Positions 10,813-19,330 of a DNA stretch of 22,432 nucleotides are shown here, piece after piece (position 1 is the first letter of the stretch; each line of letters opens with the position of its first letter). The translations under genes and the position numbers were made by a program. The stretch spans positions 1 to 22,432 of the forward strand of contig JBBBWG010019667.1 of the NCBI GenBank assembly GCA_037176905.1. The letters run 5' to 3'. The stretch comes from Azolla pinnata. Lineage: Eukaryota > Streptophyta > Polypodiopsida > Salviniales > Salviniaceae. The notes under the pieces were generated by a model. It did not search any database and was not told where the DNA came from. It worked only from the letters and a program-made list of their open reading frames with translations.

Positions 10813-10821
10813 AGAAGAATC

Positions 10822-11940
10822 ATGGGCAGTGATGCAGTGTGGTACACGTCCAGCCTGCCGCCGCCATCATCGCCGCCATCGCCACCATCGCCCACTTGTA
10901 TGAGCTTAGCCACATGCGATCTAATGCCAGTGCAGAATCAGTCGCAGAGCGGTAGCGGTGGTGGTTATGGCAGCAGCAGCAGCAGCAGTGGGATCGAGGT
11001 CGGCTCCGACAACATCGTCGTGGGCTCGCAGGAGCTCCTCTTCGTAGTGCTCGGGGTCGTGCTCTTCTCCCTCTTCGCCTACATGCTCGCCAGACTCTGC
11101 AGCTCCAGCACTAGTACTACAACAGCTGCTGCTGGCGCTACTGCGAAGCAAGCTACGCCTCCTCCGGCTGCTACCTCTAGCCCTAACCCTAACCCTAACC
11201 CTAACCCTAACCCTAACCCTAACCCTAACCCTAACCCTAGCCCTAACCCTAGCCCTAACCCTAACCCTCCAGCTTCTGCTGCGGCAGGGGCAGCAGGGCC
11301 TGCCCGTGCTCCGCCCGCTGCTTCTCCAGCTCCGGCTCCAGCTCCCCCCCCGGCACTGGAACCTGCGCAGGCTCCATCTCCATCTCCAGCAGCTCCTCCT
11401 CCTCCTCCTCCTTCCCCCAAAGGTACAATTTATATGTCATGTCATGATCATTAAAACTGCCTTGTCACGCCATCGCTTGTGATCTACGAATTCCTTGCCC
11501 TACTTCCGAATCGATCCGACCTTAAAAACTTTGTGGGATATCAATTTTTGGGGATCAGCTAGTGCCCCAAGCTCACACACCCCCAACACGCCTCTCGCGA
11601 TCCGATGAGACACACTGGAGTCCCCCGAGAATTTTGACATGCTTCGATTGATCGTCGGCTTTACTACATATATATAGATTGATTTCTGTACATTAATAGT
11701 GCATGTAAGGATTTGACTACTGCTTGCCAGATTTGATCCCTCTTTTTCCTTTCATTGTGCCATGCAGATCACACGATCTACGTGTGCCTGTGCAACCACT
11801 CGTCGTCGTCGTCGCGGGCGGGCAGCGGCTCGTGCATTAATTACCAGTGCGACGCATGCGGCTCGTGCTGCCGCTCGTCGTGCCACTGTAATAACTCGTC
11901 GTCCATCGGCTCCCGATTCTTCAACCGCTTCTTGCAATGA
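10822..11940 (+). CDS. Unknown single-span membrane protein with Pro-Asn repeat and Cys-rich tail (2 exons)
   Basis: I do not recognise this protein. Exons are 10822-11422 and 11768-11940, 774 nt in all, 257 residues. The split codon (G plus AT) gives Asp, and the donor (AAAG then GTACAA) and acceptor (ATGCAG) are good. Residues 1-70 are Ser/Pro/Gly-rich with no signal peptide. Residues 71-91 form one hydrophobic span (core LLFVVLGVVLFSLFAYMLA) followed by Arg-Leu-Cys. Residues about 120-150 are a Pro-Asn repeat with nine uninterrupted PN units, then Ala/Pro-rich sequence ending in a proline run. The last 57 residues, from exon 2, hold nine cysteines in CxC, CxxC and CC spacings among Ser and Asn. 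The layout suggests a membrane-anchored linker with a possibly acylated or metal-binding tail, which is inference. Conserved splicing phase and a hydrophobic span favour a real gene; low complexity argues for caution. Confidence 0.65.
11176..11271 (+). repeat. In-frame (CCTAAC)n telomere-like tract encoding Pro-Asn
   Basis: A nearly perfect six-base repeat lies inside exon 1 of the unknown membrane protein. Read in the coding frame, every unit is CCT AAC, giving nine consecutive Pro-Asn pairs, then two Pro-Ser variants (AGC for AAC) among further Pro-Asn pairs. The hexamer is the same as in the non-coding array about 0.9 kb upstream, but much purer. Confidence 0.9.
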
Positions 11941-12813
11941 TGGAAGGAATCAAATGGTTTCTGATTTTGGGGTACCCAAATCAACCCATTGATTGATTCG
12001 GAATATACTTCTCCTCTATATCATATGACTGCATTAATGATCCCGAAGGTTACCATTAGATACATGTACAATCAAGAAACCTTTCAACTTGAATCACGAT
12101 GTACCATCTTGGAATCACTCTTCTTTAAGCACACGATCATTGTTGCAGCAATCATCAGCAGATTCTTCAAGGGTCTCATCTCTCATCGCCTATCATATAT
12201 ATGTATTATCTATATATTATGCTCCTGTCCAATATCGCGATCCTTCGTAATTCCTGACATTCACGAAGGTGCCAAAACCGTTGCAATTCATGTCAGAATG
12301 CACGTCTAGCATCGTGCAACAAAGGTATACAATCGGGCTCTCCATCGCCTGATGGCAATGTGGTCACCGAATCTTACAAAATTCAACAACAAGCATGCGC
12401 GGCAATCTGAAGTCATCCAAAAGAAAAAATATAGGGAGAGAGAAAAATCAAGAAGGATTAGCTGGCGGCCGATCATATACACAGATCCTACCTTTCTTTG
12501 CTTTGGCAAACATTTCCAGATTCATCGCTACATAGAATTCGAGACTGCGATGCAGTACATACTCTTAGCTCTTTGAGGATGGGAGGAAGCATCATCATCA
12601 ATCGGGCAGGCATCGGAACTGACCCCAACTGGAGCTACTACTTTTGACATATTGGCGCGAACGGATCGATGGCGATAACAACAGGGGGCATCGATGAATC
12701 GATCCAGATGCGCAATGATTGGTAACGGAGTCTGACGACGATGACGGATAACAGCACCGCCCGTGACATTATAATTCGAGGCTTGGAATGCGCTGGGCGA
12801 CGGCGGCGGCCGA
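11941..12813. other. Convergent intergenic region, no recognisable gene
   Basis: This region lies between the stop of the membrane-protein gene (+) and the stop of the porin gene (-), so it should hold both 3' UTRs and terminators facing each other. Open frames of up to about 120 codons on the minus strand at 12528-12890 overlap the porin end in another frame and show no family features. No RNA gene or mobile element is evident. Confidence 0.5.
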
Positions 12814-15187
12814 TCATACGGACAACACCGTGACATTGAGGCCGAGCTTGGGCGGCGGAGACGGCGACGAGAGGAGCAGCTTGGCGGCATCGGGGAACTC
12901 GGCCGAGAGGCCGATGGTGACGAGGGGCTTGGGCTCGTACTCGAGGAGGGCGCTGAGGGATCCCGAGCTGCTCATCTTGGCCTTGACGCTGGTGCGGGGA
13001 TCGAGGCGGAGCAGCCCCGCGAGGCTCGCGCTCGTGGCCCGCGTCTCGCGCTCGTACCCAGCCGACGCCGCCACCGACAGGTTCGCGCCCACGTCGTGCG
13101 CGTAGTACACCGTCACCGCGCCTCGGCTCTTGCCCGCGGACGACTCCGGCTCGGGAACATTCCACACGAGCGCCCACGACACCGGCGCCGCAACGTACCC
13201 GATCCCTGCGCAACCACCCGAATAACAACTTGAATGTTTTTCTCAAATTTAAATGTCAAAGCCGCCATCATCATCATCATTGAAATCTTTTGGGGGAGAT
13301 TCGAATCGTTAAGATACCGGGTGGCTCCCACACGGCCCGACAAAAATCAGAACTTTGCAGCCCCCCGAACATAATTTATTGGATGTTGGTTAGGGTCGCT
13401 CAACTTTCAGGTTCAACCAAATCGACGGTTCATATCGATAATCATGCAACTTCCGCGCGTGGGCTCTAGCTATACTACATCATAATCAGGACTACCTAGA
13501 TTAGGGGCGTCGATCGAGATGATGGCCTAACTACATCGGGGGCGATCCAAGACTGATTATGGCTTTACTTAAATTAGCACAAATTTAAGCCTACAATCAG
13601 GAAGTGCGGGCAGTAAAGACCAGGTCGCGGGTTTGTAATGTCCGATTCTAGCAGAGGCATTCAAAGGGAAACTAAAATTCTGTTTGTTGTTATAAGGCGT
13701 CGTTTTTCAACGTAATTCTCCCTCGAATATCTCAATCGTAGGACGAACCACATACTTTGGCAAGCTGCGAATGCAATCGAGAATGTTTCAAAATGCTACG
13801 AAAACCATGAATTAACCTACCGTAGAAAAAGATCGGGAACGGGCGTCTAAAAGGCAAATTAGAATTCTGTTATAAGGTCTGGTTCTTTTCTGTAAATCTC
13901 CCTCGAATATATTTCAACACTTTCTTTCGGCAAGCTGCGAATGCAATCGAGAATGTTCAAACGCTAACAAAGAAACACGAATTAACGTTCGAACGTAGAA
14001 AAAAGGGGAAGCAGAAGCAGAAGAAGAAGAAAACAAACACACAACACGTCGGGCAAAACTCACAATCGCGCCTGCGGAAAAAGCCAGTTCCAAGAGCTTG
14101 CGATAGTGCCGACAGTGCCGAGGGCTCTACTACGATGTCCAAAACGCCAGACGAAAATCTAATCGTCATCATGTATGCCTACGGATGCAATGCGATGCGA
14201 TGCAACACGATGTTATGCGAAAGAATCGATCATCAAGCACGTATGTGTTACTGGGGTGCAGTGCAATGCGATGCGATGCGAAAAAACCGATCGTGATCAT
14301 GCATGTGAAACGGATGCGATGCGATGCAAGTAGCGATGCAGGCGAGAGGCGGGCATGGATGGGATTCGAGTTTGTCGGTTTCACACCTGCGACGAGGCCG
14401 GAGACGGCGCGGGCGTGCGAGTCGTAGACGGCGCTGGCGCCGGCCGAGAGCTTGTCGGAGCCCACGTTGGCGCTGAGCTCGAGGGTCGGGGTGGTGCGGA
14501 GGCCGCGGACGGTGGCGGTGAGCGCGGCGGCGCGGCGGCGGAGCACGAGCTCCGCCTTGCCGAGCCGGGCGGCGCCGGGGAGCGCCGTGGACAGCGACAC
14601 CTTGAGGCCGGGGACGAGGTCCTCGTAAGTCGTCTCGGCGCAGATCTATCTTGTCGTCGTCGTCGTCAATCGTCGTCGCCGATCGCCGATCGCCAATCGC
14701 CAATCGCCAATCGCCACAATCGCCAATCGCCAATCGCCACAATCGCCAATCGCCACAATCGCCAATCGCCAATCGCCGTTTCAACACACACGAAACGAAA
14801 CATTAGCCCCTCCCCCCCGGGAACTTTAGCTAGCCGCGGAAACTTTAGGCGTCGGTTGCGGAACACCTTGGAAAGAAAGAGCCGCTCGTACAAGCGCACC
14901 TGATTGGTCGGGACGGCGACCGAGACGTCGGCCTTGACGCCCGGCGCGGGCGCGAGCGAGGCGGCCGCCGTGGCGACGACGAGGCCGCCGGGCGCGAGCA
15001 CGGGCGCCGTCCACAGCGTGGCGCCCGCCGACGTCAGGTGTGAAACGAAGAGCGCCGCGTGGCCCGTCGACAGGCCCTTGCCCAGCACGTCCTTGGCCTT
15101 CTTGCCCACCTCCGAAAACAGGCACGGGCCGCCGCCCCACCATCCCGAGCCTCCTGATCCCGAGCCTCCTGATCCCGAGCCTCCCAT
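12814..15187 (-). CDS. VDAC: Mitochondrial outer-membrane porin, VDAC family (3 exons)
   Basis: Minus-strand exons in transcript order are 15187-14900, 14645-14387 and 13205-12814, 939 nt in all, 312 residues; phases 0 and 1 match across both introns. VDAC forms a beta-barrel channel in the mitochondrial outer membrane that passes metabolites and nucleotides. Family features seen: the N-terminal GPCLFSEVGKKAKDVL helix region (residues about 20-35), TTYEDLVPGLK, TPTLELSANVGSDKLSAG near the middle, YYAHDVGANLSVAA, and the C-terminal LDPRTSVKAKMSSSGSLSAL block that corresponds to the eukaryotic porin signature. Usual length is about 275 residues; the excess comes partly from a Gly/Ser extension of about 20 residues before the conserved helix. 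Exon 2 was started at ATCTGC after 'gatag' to keep phase; an acceptor a few codons later (giving Thr-Thr) is possible. Coding sequence is GC-rich. Plant VDAC genes commonly have more exons, and divergence from canonical members is clear, so this may be a side-branch paralogue. Confidence 0.88.
13665..14008. repeat. Diverged tandem duplication inside porin intron 2
   Basis: Copy A lies at about 13665-13835 and copy B at about 13846-14008. Both contain 'ctccctcgaatat', then 'ggcaagctgcgaatgcaatc' followed by 'gagaatgtt', then a 'gaattaac' / 'cgtagaaaaa' end. They are clearly related but carry many substitutions and small gaps, so they are older than the phosphatase-gene duplication. Confidence 0.85.
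14187..14342. repeat. GCGATGC-rich repeat cluster in porin intron 2
   Basis: Three blocks built from 'gcaatgcgatgcgatgc' and relatives alternate with 'accgatcgtgatcatgcatgtg' type segments, each about 50-75 bp apart. The cluster lies close to the splice donor of exon 2 on the minus strand. Confidence 0.75.
14675..14779. repeat. AATCGCC 7-bp minisatellite in porin intron 1
   Basis: About 14 copies of AATCGCC or GATCGCC stand in a row, with an extra 'aca' inserted at four regular places so that higher-order units appear. On the transcribed strand it reads GGCGATT repeated and fills much of the 254-bp intron between porin exons 1 and 2. Confidence 0.9.
15145..15187 (-). repeat. 15-bp coding repeat at the porin N-terminus
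   Basis: A 15-bp unit (gatcccgagcctcct on the plus strand) occurs nearly three times and encodes the Gly-Gly-Ser-Gly-Ser periodicity at residues 2-15 of the porin. The expansion explains the N-terminal extension. Confidence 0.85.
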
Positions 15188-15281
15188 TATCCTCCCTTCA
15201 AGCTTCTGCTCTGTGCCTCGAAATGCTTTACTTCAAATGCTTCATTAAATCACCCTCTTCTCTGCAATCTGCTCTGTGCGC

Positions 15282-15324
15282 CACCTTCTTCTTCCTTCTT
15301 CTTCCTTCTTCTTCTTCTTCTTCC
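15282..15324. repeat. CTT/CTTCC repeat upstream of the porin gene
   Basis: A pyrimidine-rich run of CTT and CTTCC units lies about 95-140 bp upstream of the porin start codon. On the porin's sense strand it is GAA-rich, a common composition for plant 5' UTRs and promoters. Confidence 0.8.
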
Positions 15325-15393
15325 ACTTGGTCTACCTCTCTGCCCCCCACGTGTTGCAAGGCTACCGCCATGCAACCAACCGCACGAAATCCC

Positions 15394-15516
15394 AATGGTC
15401 TAAATCCTTCTTCCTATGCCCTAATGATCCTAATGGTCTAAATCCTCCTCTGCCCTAATGATCCTAATGGTCTAAATCCTCCTATGCTCTAATGATCCTA
15501 ATGGTCTAATCCTAAG
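15394..15516. repeat. 34-38-bp minisatellite, about 3.5 units
   Basis: The start 'aatggtctaa' recurs at 15394, 15432, 15466 and 15500, followed each time by 'atcct', a variable pyrimidine block and 'ctaatgatcct'. It lies in the region upstream of the porin gene. No coding sense is apparent. Confidence 0.9.
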
Positions 15517-16048
15517 GGTTTTTGTTGGGCTTTCCTTCTGGGTTATTTCGGGGCTGGCTTTAGGGCATCTGTTGTTTGCCGTTTCGTCGTCGTCGCGCTC
15601 ATTCTCGGTGCACAAGGCCCCAGTGCGAAGAGGCGTCCCCGGTTTCTGCGCTCGTTTCGGGCTGCCGAGATTGCGATCATCAACATGACCGAATCGTTTG
15701 GACTCTGGCTCTGGGTGTGAAACGCCGGCAGCCCGTGGTCTGGGGTTTCGGGTTCAGGTGACGGACCTTCTCCCAAACCCCTTCATTTGCCTATGCTGAT
15801 GAAACAACCACGAATCGCCGCGATCCAAACTGGACCTTTTTTTTTTTTTTTACGGCGTAGACATGCTATCAAAGCTTGCGCTCTCCGTCGACCGCGAGCT
15901 CATCTGCTCAGAGCTCGAGTCCCGGGGCACACGAAACGGTTCAGGTCTTAAAGATCTGAGACGGACTGCGAGTGAGCGAGACCACATGCGAAAATGAGCT
16001 CGATTCCTTCTCGTTTGTTACAAAAAGATTAGTGTCAAGATTAGAGAG
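15517..16048. other. Intergenic stretch, no recognisable gene
   Basis: Short open frames exist on both strands at 15543-15776 but show no family resemblance. A run of about 15 T at 15838-15852 is the only simple feature. This may be promoter territory of the divergently placed porin gene. Confidence 0.45.
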
Positions 16049-16075
16049 AGAGGGGGGGGGGGGGGGGGGGTTGGG
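16035..16075. repeat. (GA)n followed by a 19-G homopolymer
   Basis: GAGAGAGA leads into 19 consecutive G at 16052-16070, then TTGGG. Such a run could form a G-quadruplex on the plus strand, and the length of the run is error-prone in sequencing. Confidence 0.9.
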
Positions 16076-16108
16076 AAACAAGAAATGACAAACTATACAA
16101 GCTTGGTT

Positions 16109-16387
16109 ATATCTTTGTATGTTTCACAGAATGGGGCAATAACCAATGATAGACAGACTGTACAAGTTGCTTGGTTATAAACTTATATACTGACTCAAGC
16201 TAGAGCAAGTGCCCTTTCAGGTTATTACAAATATTGTCCGTAAACTTTATATATTTCACGAACAGGCAATAACCAATGATAGACGGACACTACACCAGCT
16301 GCTTGGTTTATAAACTTATTATATACTGACTCAAGCTCGAGCTAGAGCAAGTGCCCTTTTCAGGTTATTACAAATATTGTTCCGTCC
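16109..16387. repeat. About 130-140-bp tandem duplication
   Basis: Two copies (about 16109-16242 and 16243-16387) share 'ggcaataaccaatgatagac', 'ctgactcaagct', 'gagcaagtgccctt' and 'caggttattacaaatattg'. Copy 2 has small insertions (extra 'cgagct', extra T and TT). No coding potential is seen. Confidence 0.9.
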
Positions 16388-17019
16388 CAATGGACAGTGT
16401 GAATACGGCCATTATATATATAATTATCGTCGACACGACGGGCTATGTATGAGGCCGAAGATTCGAGCTGCGTATTGCGGCTCTTTGTTTCCGAGAGCAA
16501 ACGAACGGCGGATCGGCGCGCCAAAACATGTTTGTTTGTTTTTTGTTGTTGTTGTTGTTGTTGTTTATTGGCATTCTCGGCGCAAGAATGCAAGTCACGT
16601 TCGCGGTGACAGCGGAAGCAGTGCTTTTTTTCTTAAAGCCATAGACATTAGGAGAAAATGCATCGAGCGGGAGCGCGCAACCAACCGCATCATCGCCGCC
16701 GTCATCACCATCGATTTCGATCGATCGAGCTGTTCGCAGAGGTACCACGGAGACCACTTCCAGAGAGAGTGTGTGTGTGGTCAGGAAGACACGATCTCGA
16801 TCGAAGCAATCGGACTATACAACTATTTGAGGCTCTGTAATGGGGGGTGGAGGCTAATGGAATAAACAAGGGCTTTTCGCCCCGCCCTCGCGGCGACGAT
16901 GATTCTCGCGTGCTAATGCTTAAAAGCCGGAAAAAAGGAGATAAATATGTACTAATTCGGCAAGCGATTCGACTGTTGAATCATCTACTACTTCATACAT
17001 TCATACATACAGACATACA
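16388..17019. other. Intergenic stretch, no recognisable gene
   Basis: An open frame of 162 codons on the plus strand (16377-16865) crosses a GTT microsatellite that gives a Val run. Its composition does not resemble a gene, and no splice structure or family motif is evident. A GTT repeat at about 16543-16565 is the main simple feature. Confidence 0.5.
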
Positions 17020-17021
17020 CA

Positions 17022-17048
17022 CTACTACTAGTCTACTACTAACTACTA

Positions 17049-17092
<44 letters not shown>
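17022..17092. repeat. (CTA)n trinucleotide repeat
   Basis: Roughly 20 CTA/ACT units with a few AACTACT interruptions at the left end. The longest pure stretch is about 45 bp. Confidence 0.95.
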
Positions 17093-17267
17093 ATACACAA
17101 ACAAATACTTTTAGAACTACAAAGTGCCTTTGATCGAAGAAGACAAGAAATGGGGAAAGAGTCTGTATCTAATTTTTATCATATGCCTTTTGTTTTTTTT
17201 CTCTCTTCTTTAGTTTAGTAGCAAAGGATCATAGGACAAAAGAAGTGCCTTGAAACTTCTCTCTGTG

Positions 17268-17277
17268 TATATATATA
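17268..17277 (+). promoter_or_regulatory. Possible TATA box of the elongin-C-like gene
   Basis: TATATATATA lies about 500 bp upstream of the start codon at 17774. If used, the CAT/CACCAT repeat would sit in a long 5' UTR. AT dinucleotide runs are common here, so this is only a candidate. Confidence 0.25.
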
Positions 17278-17341
17278 CATGTGTACACAAGGAAGGCTAA
17301 GTTGTTGGTGATGTAGGGACATAATCTGAGACTCTCCTTCA

Positions 17342-17748
17342 AGATCAGCACCATCATCACCATCATCACCACCATCATCAGCATCACCATCATCACCATC
17401 ATCACCATCACCATCATCACCATCATCATCACCATCATCACCATCAAGCATCAGGCATCAAGCATCATCAGCATCACCACCATCAACCCTCATCACCATA
17501 CACCATCACCATCATCATCATCATCACTATCATCACCCCATCATCACCATCACCATCGGCACCATCGGCACCCTCATCACCATCACCATCGGCACCATCA
17601 TCACCGTCACCACCGTCACCACCATCACCATCATCACCATCATCACCATCACCATCAGCACCATCGGCACCATCATCACCATCACCATCGGCACCATCAT
17701 CACCGTCATCATCTTCTTCTTCTTCTTCTTCTTCTTCCTCCGCATCCA
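17342..17748. repeat. CAT/CACCATCAT array grading into (CTT)n
   Basis: More than 350 bp of CAC, CAT and variant triplets (ATCGGCACC, ACCGTC) in 9-, 12- and 18-bp higher-order patterns are followed by about ten CTT units. It ends 25 bp before the elongin-C-like start codon. The complementary strand gives a long Asp/Gly-rich open frame that I attribute to the repeat alone. Confidence 0.93.
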
Positions 17749-17773
17749 AGCACCAGCAACCAGCGCCGCTGCC

Positions 17774-17882
17774 ATGGCAGTGAAGAAGGTCGCCCTCATC
17801 AGTGTGGAAGGCATGGAGTTCGTGATGGAGCGCCGCGTCGCCATGGCCTCCTCCTCGCTCCGGGAGCTCATCCATTACTACG

Positions 17883-17914
<32 letters not shown>

Positions 17915-18272
17915 AAGAAGAAAACCCGCATCTCTGCTTGATTCTCTATCCCTTCCCTGCATTGAATCGCCATTCTCCTCCCCTTCTCTGATGATCTGAG
18001 ATCGTGCTTGATCCATGCAATCGCCTAACCTCTCCGAATCTCTCTGTTTTGCCCGATCCGTTCCGATTTGGGCACCTGCAGACGAGTTCCACGAGCGGGC
18101 CGCGCGCTTCAACGAGCAGCCGGGCGATCACGTCGACGCAGAGAAGGTGAGGCTCGCCTTGGGGGTGAGCTCGCCCACGCTGGAGAGGCTCTGCACGCGC
18201 CTCTGCCATTGCTACCGCCAGTCGAGCACCGCCGAGATGGAGCCGCTCATCATCATCAATCCCGACCTGTGA
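17774..18272 (+). CDS. Elongin-C-like (BTB/SKP1-fold) protein, short C-terminus (2 exons)
   Basis: Exons are 17774-17882 and 18082-18272, 300 nt in all, 99 residues; the split codon G plus AC gives Asp. Elongin C is the adaptor of elongin and of cullin-2/5-type ubiquitin ligases and has a SKP1/BTB fold. Residues 5-35 (VALISVEGMEFVMERRVAMA and following SSSLREL) match the conserved first strands and helix of plant elongin C. SPTLERLCTRLCHCYRQSS and the Ile-Ile-Ile-Asn-Pro-Asp-Leu end match the region just before the last helix. The middle (HERAARFNEQPGDHV) is diverged. The usual final helix (consensus about ELLMAANYL) is missing because TGA follows Asp-Leu. A GT right at the stop (18269) would allow a third exon from 18329 ending at 18407, but that sequence does not resemble the family. 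The start has context GCCATGGC. The conserved residues suggest a diverged paralogue rather than a dead copy. Confidence 0.75.
17883..17921 (+). repeat. (AAG)n at the 5' end of the elongin-C-like intron
   Basis: Directly after the splice donor come 12 AAG triplets and an AAA. The reading frame of exon 1 stays open through the tract, so an unspliced message would add Gly, 13 Lys and five more residues before a TGA at 17939-17941. Confidence 0.9.
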
Positions 18273-18790
18273 TAGGAGATTTCATCATCCGATCATCAGC
18301 TACACAGAGCACCTCTGCTCACTAACAGAAACCCTGCAATGGGCCTCCTCCTGATCCTCCAGCTCTTCCGGCCGTTTCTGAACATGGATGAGGATACCAT
18401 ATTATGATCGCCCACCATTTCAAAGAGCCCTGCAATTAGATTCTCATCACAGTACCGTGTAGAGAGTTGGTTTGATGATTTGGGTAGTTAAGTTAGTTAG
18501 TTAGTTAGTTGGTTAGTTAGTTAGGTAGTTGGGCAAGCTGGCATGGCTGGTTTGGGCGATCGATCGAGCGGCGATTAAGAAGTCATGATCAGATTAGGTG
18601 CTAATTGATCAGTTCAAGTGATCTGTAGCAGGTATTGTACTCCGTCACTTCATCATCATCACCATCATCATCATCATCCCCACACCAGGATCAAGCTCTA
18701 CCGTCTATGGACTCTGATCAGCCAGAATTAGTACAGTTTTTAATTAGGTTTCTTAATAAGATATCTTATGATCATCGCGAAAATAAAATC
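18273..18790. other. 3' side of the elongin-C-like gene with short repeats
   Basis: This stretch presumably includes the 3' UTR. It holds a TTAG tetranucleotide repeat (18485-18530) and a CAT repeat (about 18648-18677). No further gene is recognisable. Confidence 0.5.
18485..18530. repeat. (TTAG)n tetranucleotide repeat
   Basis: About ten TTAG units with a TTGG variant and a final TTAGG, with 'gtagtt' on each side. Confidence 0.9.
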
Positions 18791-19300
18791 GATCCATCGA
18801 TCGATCGATGCTCCCCCCGACTGATCCGCCTGCCATATTGGCGCCGGAAATCACAATTGGCACCCTCCAATTAGGCCCCCTGATGATCTGCATTGCATTG
18901 ATCTATGTCGCGTCGAGCCGCGATTGTCGGACGATCAGTACGCGATCTCGAATCTTGCTTCGACTAACTCGATCGTGGCACGACGATATCGATTAATTAT
19001 CGGCAATGTCGTAGTCCCTGTATTAAGCCTTTCAATCGATCGGTGCTCGAGGCTGCTAGCGTCACGTATCGAATCGAATGGATCGATCGATCGATCGGAA
19101 AGCTAGTCGAATCGGTCCCCTTTTCTTTCCGCTGCAAATTTTAGACGTTGGAGGCCGCTAGAGTTGTCAAAAAAACAAATCATGCAGCAATCGCGCGACG
19201 ACACGTTTGGTTGAATTAGACCCTCAACCCAGATCCGACAGTCTCATCTTGCCTGCAATTTTTCTTTTGAATTAATAATCCTGTGGTTGAAGAAAGATTC
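18791..19300. other. GATC/TCGA-rich stretch, no recognisable gene
   Basis: ATCG tetranucleotide runs occur at 18791-18810 and 19079-19098, with many isolated CGAT motifs between. Short open frames have no family resemblance. Confidence 0.45.
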
Positions 19301-19302
19301 TG

Positions 19303-19330
19303 AAGAAGAAGAAGAAGAAGAAGAAGAAGA
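19303..19330. repeat. (GAA)n trinucleotide repeat
   Basis: About nine GAA units, interrupted at the right by GACGAA. Confidence 0.9.

Noticed and set aside
12638..13246. 202-codon Arg-rich minus-strand frame
   Set aside because: Shadow of porin exon 3 in another frame; the porin frame has family motifs and this one has none.
14248..14787. 179-codon minus-strand frame with repeated Ile-Gly-Asp-Trp-Arg-Leu
   Set aside because: It reads through the porin intron 1 minisatellite and then porin exon 2 in the wrong frame.
14355..14903. 182-codon plus-strand frame opposite the porin gene
   Set aside because: Antisense shadow of porin exon 2 and intron 1; GC-rich DNA keeps several frames open.
16377..16865. 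162-codon plus-strand open frame
   Set aside because: It crosses a GTT microsatellite (Val run) and a duplicated non-coding unit; no motif or gene-like composition.
17483..18112. 209-codon minus-strand open frame rich in Asp and Gly
   Set aside because: It is the complement of the CAT/CACCAT repeat plus the elongin-C-like exons; composition follows the repeat and no domain is seen.
18329..18407. Third exon for the elongin-C-like gene
   Set aside because: Splice dinucleotides and phase would allow it, but the intron would be only about 60 nt and the peptide (NPAMGLLLILQLF start) does not resemble the conserved last helix. Kept only as a testable alternative.
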